From assembly GCA_902729315.2 (NCBI GenBank), contig LR746272.1, forward strand, positions 4,316,537 to 4,380,536: 64,000 nucleotides of DNA, read 5' to 3'. Shown piece by piece: positions 23,527 through 35,700 of the stretch; position 1 is the stretch's first letter; the number at the start of each line of letters is the position of its first letter. This DNA is from Spirodela intermedia (lineage: Eukaryota > Streptophyta > Magnoliopsida > Alismatales > Araceae). The position numbers and the translations under genes were made by a program. The notes beneath the pieces are model-generated. The model was not told the DNA's origin. It worked only from the letters and a program-made list of their open reading frames with translations, and did no database searches.

Positions 23527-25961
23527 CATCTAACACTTTTCCTATTTTTATTTATTTATTTACTATGACTCATTTTCCTGATCTTTTTCCTCGTTTCCCT
23601 GAAAAATTTGTTTTTAAAACCACGGTCATACGCAATGAGCAATGGCCGTAAGGACATCCAGGTTTTTCGCACAAGAAGGTCATTGTTGTGCTTCAGAAAT
23701 CTGTCGTGAGAAAATGACTCTTCATGCAGGAAATTATCATTGGATGGTTGTTGGAAATTAGTAAAGAGAATCTGGCCCCTTAGGTACCTCAATGTGAATG
23801 AAACATTATGGTGGTTGCTCACAAAGACATTCTTTGATTACTGGTGCTATTTAAGTTAAAATTCGGTTAGATGAGTCCGAATGTGGGACTATGTGAGGTG
23901 CCGTCTTAGGCAATTTATCCAACACTAGGAAAGTAGACGGTCAGCATGTCCGATGCTTCTACCATATAAAGCCTCTAGCATCCCTGCTATTTTTGGCTGT
24001 GTTTTTCGGCTTTGGGCTGGTGCTTATCAAGAAGGTGGATATCAGGACTTCTTGTTAATAGATAGAATGGCACATGGAGGCTGATCTAGGAGGGGATGTA
24101 AGATTTTGTGCCAAAAGCTCACAAAAAAATCACACAATGGTTCAAATGCGTAGGATTTTTTTAATTAGTCTCATGCCGTATAAATTCCATCCTCCGTGAA
24201 AGAATGATCGGTTTTTCCCAATGATTTTTCACCCTTGTTTAATTTTCATTCTCGACTCAATTATGGAGCGTAGAGGATAATTTTGGGTCAGAATTTCTGA
24301 TTAGTCAGTTTAAGGCCATACGCTTTTTTTTTTTTCTCCACTGGGAAAACATTTGATGTTTGACCTCAAAGTCTATTGATTTGAACGAAAGTTATTTGGC
24401 ATGGTATGAAATAACTAGGCCCGATTTGCTGTTTGCTCTTTGGATAACACGAGAAAGAGGGAATACCTCAGCTAGAGACTGTCATGCGCTATGATCTGTG
24501 ACAGGTTTATACGAGACGAGAGCCTTCATGGCAGTTTCTGATCTACAAATCCACAGACATGCATATTCATAAACAGTGTTGCATGCCCTTTTTTCCATAA
24601 GTAGGATCCTCCACTATATCCCCAAGGTCATGACCCGTTTGCTTTAATTGATTTCATGCCCAGTCAACTTCTGACGGGCCTATATTTGGCACGCTATTTG
24701 ACAAGTTATATTGATCATTTTTTATTCTTTACACGTCTTCGTTTTTTATTTCACACTATTTGACGAGTTATTTTGATAATTTTCTACTGTGTTTTTTTTT
24801 TTTTAATGGAGTTATTTAGAGTTTTTCTCGTGTTCCTCCTTCCAATCTATTCTCTCCCAAGTTGGCCACGCCTCTCTCACCAGCCGTTCTCTTGAGAGAC
24901 TCACCCTGACACCATGCTTGCAGATGGCATGAAGCAGAGAGAAGCCGTTGGTTCCATTCCAGTGAATGTCTGTATGTAAAGGGGGTGGTCTCATGGATGT
25001 GAAGGGATCCTGGGCTTGTTCTTCCTACCACCTATTTTGCATCAGCCAACGTCAACAAATGATATTTGTGGGACTTGGTGGGATTTCTTCTCTGCTGGTT
25101 TTTTGCTATAAATATGCCTCCTTTTTCGTCGGCCGCAGACCTGGCCCTCAGGTTTCCTTCATCTATTTATCTTATTTTATTATTTTTAATTTTATTTATC
25201 TTCTCTTCTCAAACTTTTCACTCCCCCCCCTTGATGATGGTCTCCATTTTATTTATCTTCTTTCTTCTCCCTCTTTCATTCTTCTTTTCACCATGGCATT
25301 TTGCGCCCCTCTGAAGAGAGCTTCTTGGAAAGGGATTTGGATAGAAGAAGCTGAAGGATTAGGGGGAGAATAATAGATAGAAAAAATGACCTCTTTTGGG
25401 TATATCTGATCTTTACTATAATAGGAGGATAAATCCCATCCAGTCTATGTTTTTTTTTCTTAATTAATTTATTTTAGCTAACCTCTTTTGGGTATGTCTG
25501 GTCTTTTACTATAACAGGCTGATAGATCCCATCCAGTCTATGCTTTATTTATTTATTTATTTTTCTGTGGATATCTATCTGGTTCCTTCTTCTCTAACAC
25601 TGGGCCAACCCTGAGATTAACATGCATCAGACTGAGTAATTTTCTGTTCTTGTTGATTTCCTTGATTCCTGGATGTTCGTCTTGTTCTTCGGCCTGGCTG
25701 CCGGTTGGAGATTTTCTCTTTGGCCTGCCCGATATATCATCCTTTTATTCTGTATTTATGTTTCAAAATCAGAGTGGTGCCTCTGTTATAGAGATAGAGA
25801 CTCCTTTTTTTATATATTTATTGTGGACAGAAATTCTCCTTTGGAAAAAAATAATTGAACAATTGGGCATTGTAAAGCTGTTCCTTGGTTCGTATCATCA
25901 CCTGGCGATTGATTACGGTTCCTCAAATCTCTAGGCACATCGACCTTGAACTTTTCTCCAC

Positions 25962-25994
<33 letters not shown>

Positions 25995-26030
25995 CGACCA
26001 TGTACATCTTTCTATCTATCTATTACGTCA

Positions 26031-26079
<49 letters not shown>

Positions 26080-26400
26080 TTTCTATGTATCTATTTTGCT
26101 GCAGTGATGGTGTGTTCATCGATTAGTGTCCTTGGTAGTGTGGGGAGGCCCAAAGCCAGTACTGATGGCCTGGGCCAATAGCTTCTATAAGATTTCAAAT
26201 TATATTATTAAAATGTCTTTTTAATAAACAATTAATTTTTAATTAATGTTATTGCTCAAAAAAACTGGAACGGAGTTACGTGATTTAGATTTATAAATTA
26301 TAAATTTTTATTCAGGCTGAAAATTACTAACAAAAGTGAATGCATTACTAACAAAAGAAGGGTAAAAAAATAAAAATATATCTTTTTTTTTTTGTGAAGA
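23527..26400. other. Gene-poor interval
   Basis: No supported gene. Features are an AT-rich stretch, a tandem duplication at about 25389-25545, a (GA)n tract at 25962-25994 and a (CT)n tract at 26033-26076. The longer frames here are low-complexity or hydrophobic translations of T-rich DNA. Confidence 0.65.
25389..25545. repeat. Tandem duplication, about 65 bp per copy, offset about 95 bp
   Basis: The phrase acctcttttgggtatatctgatcttt-actataatag-...-cccatccagtctatg occurs twice, at about 25389-25451 and 25484-25545, with small differences (tatgtctggtc in the second copy). Confidence 0.8.
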
Positions 26401-26425
26401 ACAGACCATTAAGAAATCTATAAAG

Positions 26426-26440
26426 CATTAGGGTTTCCTA
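26426..26440. promoter_or_regulatory. Telo-box-like motif
   Basis: The sequence ttagggttt occurs here, the reverse complement of the AAACCCTA telo-box common near start sites of ribosomal and growth genes. It is followed by a CTT-rich stretch and then an ATG at 26486. A promoter role is only suggested. Confidence 0.3.
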
Positions 26441-26485
26441 TCCTCCTCTTCTTCTTCTTCTTCTTCCATCGGATCGTAGCAGAAG

Positions 26486-26797
26486 ATGAGGAAGAAAGGA
26501 AGGATGGAGGGAAGGAAGAGGTCTTACCGCCTTCCTGGTGGGTCAATTCTTCTTCGTCTCGGTCGTCTTCTCCTTCGTCTGCTCCTGTTCTTGTGGGGCG
26601 GTGACGGGACCCGTCTCCTTAGCCGGGGGGGACTAAGGTCGGGCCAAGAACTCCTCGAGAGTCATCTCTCCCTGCCGCCGCCGCCGCCGATTGTCAACGC
26701 TGGGGATGGTCTCAGGCGGGGGTTGACCCTGGGCTATCTGGCCAGTTGCAGAGGAGAATCCCGTTCCTACATCCTCCATTCAGCGGGCTCCGTCTGA
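26486..26797 (+). CDS. Weak hypothetical ORF
   Basis: A 103-residue frame that begins MRKKGRMEGRKRSYRLP, followed by a leucine-rich stretch and a proline run. It is listed because a telo-box-like motif and a TCT-rich leader precede the ATG, and a GT donor-like site (CCTG|gtgggt) follows the basic start. No family is recognised and the rest of the frame looks low-complexity. A short first exon of an undetermined gene, or no gene at all, are both possible. Confidence 0.2.
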   Translation: MRKKGRMEGRKRSYRLPGGSILLRLGRLLLRLLLFLWGGDGTRLLSRGGLRSGQELLESHLSLPPPPPIVNAGDGLRRGLTLGYLASCRGESRSYILHSAGSV

Positions 26798-27390
26798 GAG
26801 CCCCGCCGCAGACATTTACAGAGAGAAAATATGAGGTCAACCAAGAACAAGACTTTTGTTCTGGCTATATTTACTTTTTCTAGAAACAAACCCATTCCAA
26901 GAATGCTGGAGTTTCCCGTTCGCAGAACTAAGAACAGGAATGAAAGCCAAGAAGAGGAATTACTCGCGGGGTTGTCGAGTTCCCAAGAAGAAGTAGCCTC
27001 TTGGACCAACCAACCACCGTGGATAGAACCCTCTCCCTCCCTCCCTCTCTCTCTCTAAATGGAGGGAGGAAGCAGAGGACAATGGCTGGGAAAGGGGAGA
27101 AGCACCGGACATTATAGATCCTTCCCTTCTGCGTGGAGAGAGAGAGAGAGAGTTATAATGGCCAGGAAAGAAACAGAAACTGAATTTTTCGATCGATTCT
27201 CTCTCTGCTCTGCTCTGCTCTACTCTACTCTCTCCCTCTCTCTATGCTCTCTTTCTCTCTCTCTCTTTCCCAGGGTTAGATAGTCATCCACCTGTAATCA
27301 AAGGGGAGATTAGATCTGTTGTCTGAAAGCAGTAGTTGGAATCCGGATGGCCTTCCCAGAAACAGGGGAGAGATTTCCACATTGGAACGC

Positions 27391-28294
27391 CTAGCCCTTC
27401 CTCCCGGGCGCCACCCCAGCGGCCGCTTCGCGCCTCTGGGCGATCCGGAGCTGCCTCCTCCTCCTTTTCTCCTCAGCCGCGGCCGTCGGCGCTGGGGCTG
27501 GCGGCGCCGCCGCCCACGCTTCCATCTCTTGCTGCTCTCTCCTGGCCGCCGCCGCCATCGCCATAAATTGTCGTCCTTCTCGGGCGGCCGCCATCTTCGT
27601 CAGCCGGAGTGCTTTCCGGGCAGCCGCCATCTCCATCTGTTCTTGCACTTGCTCCGCCGCCATCTTCATCTGCTCCCTTTGGTCAACCTCCATCTCCCTC
27701 TTGATCTGCTCTCGTTGGGCAACCACCATATTCATCTCTTCTTGTTGGACAGCCACCATCTTCATCTGTTCTTGTTGGGCAGCCGCTATCTCCATCTGCT
27801 CTCGTTGGGCAGCCGCCATCTCCATCTGCTCTCGTTGGGCAGCCGCCATCTCCATCTGCTCTCGTTGGGCAGCCGCAATCTTCCTCTGTTCTTGTTGGGC
27901 AGCCATCATCTTCATCTGTTCTTGTTGAGGAGCCGCCATCCTCATTTGTTCTTGTGGGGGAGCCGGCATCTGCATCGGTTCTTGTTGGGCAGCCGCTGTC
28001 TTCATCTGTTCTTGTTGGCCAGCCGCCATCATCTGTTCTTGCTCTTGATCAGCAAAGGCCACCTTCTTCTGTTCTTGCTCGTGATCTAGTTGGAGATCCG
28101 CCACATCTGTCTTCATTTGTTCTTGCTGTAGATCAGCAGAGGCTACCTTCGTCTGTTCTTGCTCCTGGTCTAGTTGGAAATCTGACATATCCATCTTCAT
28201 CTGTTCTTGCCGTGCTTCTTCCTGAAAAATCTGCTCCCACTCCTCCTCGGGGTCTGGTTTCTTGAAATAATCTTCGATCAAGAGAATGCCAGGC

Positions 28295-28326
<32 letters not shown>

Positions 28327-28431
28327 ATGGTGATGAGGCTCATCTAAATTCATGGCTCCCAGGGACTTCACCACGCCGGAGAAATCATCCTCTGCATCAT
28401 CCGGGGTTTGATCCTCGGTCGGATACCCCAT
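27391..28431 (-). CDS. Unrecognised Q/E/M/A-rich decapeptide-repeat protein
   Basis: A single-exon frame of 346 residues with an ATG at 28429-28431. Residues 1-32 are acidic (MGYPTEDQTPDD start). A run of six His then eight Gln follows at about 33-46. Residues about 60-135 are Glu/Gln/Asp-rich. From about 137 to 240 there are roughly eleven copies of a 10-residue unit, consensus REQMEMAAAQ, with several identical in a row; the DNA period is 30 bp at about 27720-28020. The C-terminus is alanine-rich and basic with an RRRR stretch. The sequence predicts long helix or coiled coil. I recognise no domain. The frame has no stop over 1 kb and a sharp drop in repeat identity at both ends, which favours a real gene. 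A GA/CT tract at 29139-29172 lies upstream. Confidence 0.6.
27720..28020. repeat. 30-bp tandem coding repeat
   Basis: About ten units with the core gttgggcagccgcc and atctccatctgctctc. Three central units are near identical; the outer ones are diverged. The unit codes for the decapeptide of the minus-strand protein. Confidence 0.9.
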
Positions 28432-29564
28432 TCTAGCTGGAACAGAGGGAGATGGAAAGCTCTAAATCCACAGGGAAGAAAATATAGTTTGCAGAGAACT
28501 CCAGATAAAAGTATAAAAGATCAATCGAGATCCAAACTCAGATGTTTTCTTCTTGAGCTCATCGAAATCTCAATGTCAGAAGATTATAGGATCAAGCATA
28601 TGATTCTATCCTGCACGCTGATTCAACCGCTTCCTAAGACAGGAATTCGACATCGGGAAACTTATTCCTACCAAAATCCATGAATTCTCCCGGAGATTTC
28701 ACCTTGATCGAGATTTCGAGATATAAATCAATCCGTGGAGCCAAAATTCAGAGCATCTTTTCCGGAAAACGAGAGGACAGTGGAAAGCCAACGGATCACG
28801 ATGCTGCAAACTCATGGATGATCGAGCAGTTGAAATCAGATCGAAGAGGAAGATGAAACGTAACGAGCCAAATGTGACTAGAAATGCACGTCCAAGAAGA
28901 TCTCAGGAGGAAGGGACGTTGAGGAAACCATAGAAAAAAAATAAAAATCGACGACGGCAGTCTCAATTTCTGGGAAATTTTGATCGGACCACCTGGGATC
29001 AAGCAGCGGAATCACAGGGAATCGCCGGACCTCTGTCTCCAAAATTTTGGCTCCCACACCATCAATTCATCATCCCAGACAGAAATGGAAATGCCGAGGT
29101 CTTCTCGTAGGTCACTGCTCCCGGAGCTTACAAGAGGAGAAGAGAGAGAGAGAGAGGGGAGAGAGAGAGAGATAGAGGGTGCGGAGTGGTTTCGCGCGCA
29201 CGGGGTTTGGATATTTGTGGCCCAACCCCAGTGAAAGTGGGCCCGACCCGCCTTTGTGCATGATATCGGAATCAAAATGGAAATTTGGGTATCGGTTGTG
29301 ATATCCGTATCGAATACCCGTTAAGGTATATCCGATACGTCATCTATAAGGAATGCCCCCTATCCCAAATAGTGGCCGAAATCTTTTATACGTGGCGCGA
29401 TATTGTTGGTCAACAGGGGGGGAGAGTCTTGAACCACAGAGTAGAGAGATAAATCAACTTCCCTCCTCCGTTCGATAACGTCCATTGGAGAATTAGGACC
29501 GTCCATTTAACCCCGTCTTCCTCCTCCCGTTTCTCTCTCCCGTTATCCTTGTCTTTCCCTCTTC

Positions 29565-29604
<40 letters not shown>
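28432..29604. promoter_or_regulatory. Divergent intergenic region between the repeat protein and ATP synthase delta
   Basis: It holds the presumed leaders of both genes. A GA tract lies at 29139-29172. GGCCCA/GGGCCC-type motifs lie near 29219 and 29239. A long GA tract at 29566-29604 ends at the delta-subunit ATG. No further gene is supported. Confidence 0.5.
29566..29604 (+). repeat. (GA)n tract directly abutting a start codon
   Basis: A GA run of about 39 bp ends immediately before the ATG of the ATP synthase delta gene. It would form the 3' end of its 5' UTR if transcribed. Confidence 0.9.
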
Positions 29605-29609
<5 letters not shown>

Positions 29610-30387
29610 GGCGGCGGCGGCGGCTCTGCAGCAGTCGACGGCGGCTCTGAAGGGAAGGAATCCGGCGGTGAGGGGGGCGGCGGCGCCGATCTCCACCGCC
29701 GTGAGGTCCCTCCCTCTCCGATCATCGTCGTCCATTGCTGCCATCCCCGGCGCCCTCCGCCTCTCCAGGACGGCGGTCGTCGACGCGGTCAGGCGGCGCC
29801 GCCGCAGTGGCGGGGCGACGATGATGGACACGGCGGCGGGAAGCTACGCGGCGGCGCTCACCGACGTCGCCAAGGCCAACGGAACTCTGGAAGCGACGAG
29901 CGCGGACATGGACAAGCTGTCGACGATCTTCTCCGACGAATCCGTCTACAAATACTTCGCCAATCCGACGGTGAGCGTGGAGAGTAAGCTGGAGCTCGTC
30001 GGCGACATCGCCAAGACGTCGTCGCTACAGCCGCACACGGCGAATTTCCTGAGTATCTTGGTGGAGATGAAGCGGACGGAGTTGGTGAAGGAGATCGCCA
30101 AGGAGTTCGAGAAGTGCTACAACCAGCTCACTGGGACGGAGGTGGCGGTGGTGACATCCGTGGTGCCGCTGGAATCGCAGCATCTCGCTCAGATCGCCAA
30201 GTCCATTCAGCGGCTGACGAAGGCGAAGAACGTGAGGGTCAAGACCACGCTGGATCCCTCCCTGGTGGCCGGATTCACCATCCGGTACGGTTCCTCCGGA
30301 TCCAAGTTCATCGACATGAGCGTGAAGAAGCAGCTCGCGGAGATCGCCAAGCAGCTCGACTTCTCCGACATCACCCTCGCCTCCTAG
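29605..30387 (+). CDS. ATPD: ATP synthase delta subunit, chloroplast (OSCP family)
   Basis: A single-exon, 260-residue protein. Residues 1 to about 70 are Ala/Arg/Ser-rich without acidic residues, as in a plastid transit peptide. The mature part starts near SYAAALTDVAKANG, the usual delta/OSCP N-terminal helix region. It continues through SKLELVGDIAKTSSLQPHTANFL and LVEMKRTELVKEIAKEFE. The C-terminal signature is VVPLESQHLAQIAKSIQ and VKTTLDPSLVAGFTIRYG, ending near FIDMSVKKQLAEIAKQL. The subunit joins CF1 to the peripheral stalk of CF0 in the thylakoid ATP synthase. The closest remembered relative is Arabidopsis At4g09650. The ATG at 29605 is the first in frame. A (GA)n tract abuts it, which may affect leader structure or GAGA-factor binding. 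Confidence 0.95.
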
Positions 30388-31716
30388 AAGAGATCCGCAT
30401 GGAGGAGCAGATCGGGGCTGTCGTCTTCCTCCTCCCCCCTCCGACACCAAATCTCTGCTCCATCGCCTTCCCAACTATCAATGTGAGTAATATCTCTGTG
30501 CTTTGATTTTTGTATCCTTTTCACAATCTCCCGCTACATTCACATCCTTGTTCATCATCATCATCCTCCTCAGTAAATCTTCGATCGCTTCTCTGAATTT
30601 TGAACCCGCACACAAACTGTATGTGGAGATTCCAACGAGGTCTGGATCATCCCGCTCTCTGATTCCCCTGCTTCATGCCCAGAAATCAACATCCTTTCCT
30701 ACGATGATCAACACAATTAATTGATTAATTAATAACTTGAAGATCACAAGGAATAACTCGCCACTTTCCCCAATTATGCGAGCAGATTTTATCATTGTTG
30801 TACCGAATTCATCCCCCTAATATCTTTCTGTTCTTGATGCAAAGACCTGGGTGTCTATTGCCTTAAATACCCCTCGTGATGAATTGGTTCACGGATAATC
30901 TACCATAGAGAGAGGATTTCATCAGTCATTAGTAGGTGGGTAATTAGGGAATTTGGGTCTTCTTGAGCCCCATTTTCTACTGCCATGTGTGTTGCCTTGG
31001 CTTCCACGTGTCACTCCACATCATCAGTTTACGCCCAACATAGATTGTACTCATTAACCCCACAGACTCCACCAAGACAAAGCGCGATTAAGGGACTATG
31101 TGCCCCAATAGCAGGGCAAGATTAGCGAGGTTAACATGGTTTATGCTATATAACCCATGAGATTACTAGGAACGGGTGAGATTAAGGGAATTCTCTCTCT
31201 CTCTACCTCTCTCTCGCTATCCCTCTCTCTCTCTCTCTCGCTATCCCTCTCTCTCTCTCTCTCTCTATCTATCTCTCTCTCTGCCTCTCACGTGTGAAGA
31301 GGAGGTTTAGGATGGTGAGCAGGGAGACTATTTTCGAAGGCTCGGGCTGAGCTTTTCAAGGCCCAAAAGACTGGTCCAGCTCAGATGATGCAGGCGCCTG
31401 GCATTGAGGCTATTTCCGGGCTTCGCCATCGCGTTGAATATTGCAATCTTTTAGAGCCCTCAGAAGCCGTTTATTTGTTCTTCCACGGCTACGATGATCT
31501 AATAAATAGGAACGAAAATGTAAATTTTAATTATTTTTTTTGCATGGGAGAGTTTTCTCTCTCTGGTGCAGTCATTCCCTCTCCCCTCCGACACGTCCAA
31601 TTACACCCCAAAATTTCATACTACAACGGCAAAGTCCCCCCACCCCCTCACCTCCCCCACCGGCGAACAGCCCGGCGGCAGAGTGGCGGCGCCGCCGTCT
31701 CCGGCGAAGCTCTCAC
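30388..31716. other. Intergenic region between ATPD and the EPF2-type gene
   Basis: The left part is likely ATPD 3' UTR and flank. A complex CT-rich tract with CTAT/CTCG interruptions lies at about 31191-31282. The right part is the 3' flank of the minus-strand peptide gene. No additional gene is supported. Confidence 0.6.
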
Positions 31717-32180
31717 TCAGTTGGAGGGGACCTGGTAATATCTCCCTCTGCACATGCAGCGGTAGACGATGGGGCAGGACTCCGCCACCGAGCACTCGAA
31801 GCTCACCATCACCCGCCGGCACGGCGAGCACGGCCCGCAAGCGTGCGCGCAGTCCGGCAGGCTCGACCCCGTCGCCGACATCCCCGCCAGCGCTTCGTCC
31901 TCCTCCTTCCCCTGCACCCAAAAACCCAAAACCCTAATCCTCAATCTCCCTCTTCTTCAAAAACCAAAACCCCAAAACCAGTCACGATAATGGCGGTCGA
32001 AGAAGGGGGGCGGGGGGGCAGTACCTTGTGGACGGCGACGATGGTCGCCGGAGCCGCCGCGTTCCCACCTGCTCCTGCTCCTGCTCCTGCCCCTTCGCCG
32101 GGGGACGGCCGACGACAGTGCCCGCCGGCGAGGAGGCACAGCAGGGCGACGCCAACAAGAGGGACGAAGAAGCGACCCAT
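31717..32180 (-). CDS. EPF2: Secreted stomatal-patterning peptide, EPF2-type
   Basis: Two exons: 32025-32180 and 31717-31911, totalling 116 residues, close to 120 in Arabidopsis EPF2. Residues 1 to about 22 form a signal peptide (MGRFFVPLVGVALLCLLAGG). A Gly/Ala-rich pro-region follows. The mature C-terminus starts near GSSLPDC and has eight Cys at residues 73, 77, 80, 83, 92, 98, 104 and 106, with the EPF1/EPF2 phrases CSPCRRVMVSFECSVAESC and CRGRYYQVP. EPF peptides are secreted and bind ERECTA-family receptors with TMM to limit stomatal lineage entry or spacing. Both introns flanks are phase 0 (CACAAG|gtactg; gtgcag|GGGAAG). EPF1 is the main alternative; the SVAESC and RGRYY phrases favour EPF2. 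Confidence 0.9.
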
Positions 32181-32700
32181 CAACTACGAACTTCGGCGAG
32201 AGAGAGGGTGGCGGCGGTGCTCCGTCTCAGGCGAGATGAATGTAAATTTATAGATGGTGCTCGCCGGAGGAGGAGGAGGAGGGGGAGGGGTGTTAATGGC
32301 GGGCACGGAGAGCCTCTGTCTCTAATGCGGTTCACATGATCGCCGGCGGCTCCGCCGGTGGCGCCGCCAGTACCGGGGAGCTGGCGGGTTGGTCACGGGC
32401 ATCGCCGCCAATCTCCGCCGGAGCTCAGGATGATCAGGCGGCGAATTGAATGCCAGTGAAGGCCGCAGGCAGTTCTCGCCTGGCCTTCAATGAAGCCCCC
32501 TCGCTCCCTCCGCCCTTCCCGAGGCCATTGATGGTCGCCCTCCGAGCTCTGAAAGCGATAGCTCAGCAGGGATTCCTGGGCTCTTGGCACCGTGGCCTGG
32601 TGCTATTGTACCTCCCAGTGTTAATGGGTCATGATCCAAAATAAGCCCATTATATGAGCTCAGATTTGGGCCCAGAGTGGTTCTTCTGCTTCTCTTGTTG
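32181..32700. promoter_or_regulatory. EPF2-type gene upstream region
   Basis: A GC-rich leader and flank with GGAGGA runs and short GA steps near 32200 and 32265-32290. TGGGCC-type motifs lie near 32575 and 32669. The base composition changes sharply to AT-rich at about 32700. Confidence 0.4.
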
Positions 32701-35700
32701 ATTTATTTCATTTTAAGTCCCTTAAAACCGATTAAATTGTTTATTAACTTAATCTTTTTTTTCCATTATTTTTTTTAAAAAACTCAAATCACCCTCATAA
32801 TGTAGAAAAACATCAATTAGGGCAGAAATGGAATACTATTTTTTATCTATGGTTAAAAGTAAAACTGAGCTAAAGTCACTTAACAAAGGTGTATGTGGTG
32901 AAAGTAACACAAACCTTGATATTAACAATAGTAAGATCCGAGCTTTAATATACGAAGCACGAGCCTTGAAGAAGAAACTTAAATTCATTAGGAGATAACG
33001 TTGAATCTATTAGGGATGTCTAAATCCACAAGTGGAGATAGAGTAATCTCACAATATACAAAAAACTTGTATTATTTTCAATCTTGCTAGATTTAAGAGA
33101 ATGCTTAAATCAAGAAGCAGAGTTGAATTACTCACATTTTAGTTGTGACTTTACTCAACACTTGATTGAAATATTAAATCTTTCTTTTTCTCCTAATCTC
33201 AAGTCCTATGATTTTCCTAGATCTATCAACAAGAGACTCAAATATTTTTGTAGTTTAGCTCCTCGTCTTTCTTTGAATTTTTTAAGTATCCTATCCATTA
33301 TTTAAATTAATTTTTAAGAAAAAAAATTATTTAAAAGTTGTATCTAATATGCCATCTAATTATGGAATGGGAAATCAATGCATAACTATAATCTTGTTGA
33401 TAACTCTATTATCGATACTCTATGTAAGCTTTCATCCTTTTTGGAAATCAATAGAATATGAATGTAGTATCAACATGTATTATCAATGTTTTTGACAATC
33501 ATGTGTTAACTTATGAAAATAATTTTCCCTATTTCTCTAGTCTCATTACATAATGTGATAAATTAGGTAAATTTGCTCTTAAAATAAAATCAATATGATG
33601 TTAGATATCTTGCATGGTAGTAAATGATTAGGCATATTTTTTTAGTAATAAAATAAAATAATACACTTTGAACAAATTTAGAATAATTTCAGTCAATTTG
33701 AATCTAACTTTTGAACAACTACAAATAATTCAGATTTGCCATCTAGGTTACTGAGAATTTTTTTTAATCAAAAAACATTCTTGACTTTTTCGTTTCGATT
33801 TCATTTTTAGTGAAGTCAAATTTCTTCTTTGGGCCTAATCAAAAAATTCTAGCTATTTTTTTATAAAAGATATAAGTGTTGAATTATAGATTAACTCAAT
33901 ATTAATTTCATGATTTTTATAAATTAATCAAAAAATATGAAATGATTAGATAGGATTGGAAATTGATTGAAGAATAAAATATTGATGATTATTATATGTA
34001 TTGAATGATATTATTGTACCTTCACTTGGTATAGAAGGCACTAAATCAATATCTTAGCCACACAAGATATACTATGGGATCTCAATTATTATAAAAGCAC
34101 TAAAGAAGAATAGATATAACATACAATAAAAATTTTATACACAAACTTACATGCATCCCACTGTTTGTCTAATATTGAGTGTTACACTTGATAAGGACCA
34201 AAAAGAGGTACTCTATCCTAACCATAAAATGAGACATTTCACCAAAATTAAGATAACGAGAAATTATTCATTAGCTCAACACCCCTCAATTTTTTCGGCA
34301 ACTCACAATGCATCAAACAAGTCTGAGGTAACGATAACTTTGTTTCAAGTTAATTATTTATTTTTATTTTCATTTGTGGCAAGTAGACTAATTAAGACAC
34401 CTAGGTTGTTGAAATACATATGACATGTACAATAGAAATGTCTAAGACTTCTTGTGTTATGGTTATAAGTAGATTAATAATAGACAATGTAGTATGGTGA
34501 CAAAATATTACTGATCTTAGTAAATTCAAGTGTATTATAGTCAATGTAGTATGGTTATAGAACTAAGATGGATTCAAAAGAAGTAGATTTATGTTAAATA
34601 TGTTTTGCTAAATTATTATAAAATCGTGTCTCACATTATTTATGATTTATTCATATTTTACATTAATTTATAAATATTGATAAATATATATTAAAAATAT
34701 TTAATTATAACAAAAAGTAGAAATCTATTCATCCCCTCTTAGTCTTTCTAGTCATTTAGTGACCAACAATAAATATTTACTTTTTCTAGTCATTATAAGA
34801 TCATTATTAGATCTTCTCAAAAATATGGTAGGCATTTATTTCAACTATATCACATTGAACTTCCTCAAAATATATTTTTTATTAAAAAAAATAGCCAGAT
34901 AGGTTTCAAAAACTATGGCTTTAAATATTAATTAGAGAAATTCAATATATACTAGTATCATTTTTTCTTCAATTCTATTATTAGATAATGTAATAAGAAA
35001 ATAATATTTTCATTGGTATTCCTATTAATAAGAACATCACACATTTTGTTGTTACTATCTACCACATTCTGAAATATTATAATTGCACATTTTTCTCTTT
35101 CTTTTATATACATCAATCTTCTTCTCTCCAATGAATAACATATTTTATTTATACTATCATATTTGATGAAATTTTATTTAGGCACAACTTTTTGACTAGC
35201 TCTTTATTTTCTCCTTATTCAATATAATCTAAGAAATTCATTATACCATGTGAGTTACACACAATTGTTGTTCATTATCAAATAGTCAAGGTTAAGATAC
35301 AATAGCTGACTTTAACCTATTGTTAGGTTTTAAGTCATGCTCAAATTAAGAAAGGAGGAGGCGTGGGTTGAATTGATCAAATTTTAGTAGCCCCTAGGAT
35401 AATATTTCTTTTGATTAATCATTTTCTCTTTAACTTCCTAACTCTTATGAGATTTTTAGATTGATGATAAGTGAGACCAAGTGATTTTAAAGTGATTTGA
35501 CACACTATTTATGTCCATTCTCAAAGAACAAATTTAGTTATTAGGTTTCACTAATTATGATCATCTAATCATACACCACTAATTAGCAGACATAACTTCC
35601 TCATAAATTTTATTTAAATTTATGACTTTGGGTAGCCAATAATTGGTTAATGAGTTTTTCTACCTTAGGTGATGAAAGAATATTTACATCATGGGTTTAT

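Noticed and set aside
25066-25373. Hydrophobic plus-strand ORFs rich in Phe and Leu
   Set aside because: They arise from T-rich intergenic sequence and have no conserved motif.
31540-32253. 237-residue plus-strand Pro/Arg-rich ORF
   Set aside because: It is the antisense of the EPF2-type gene and its leader.
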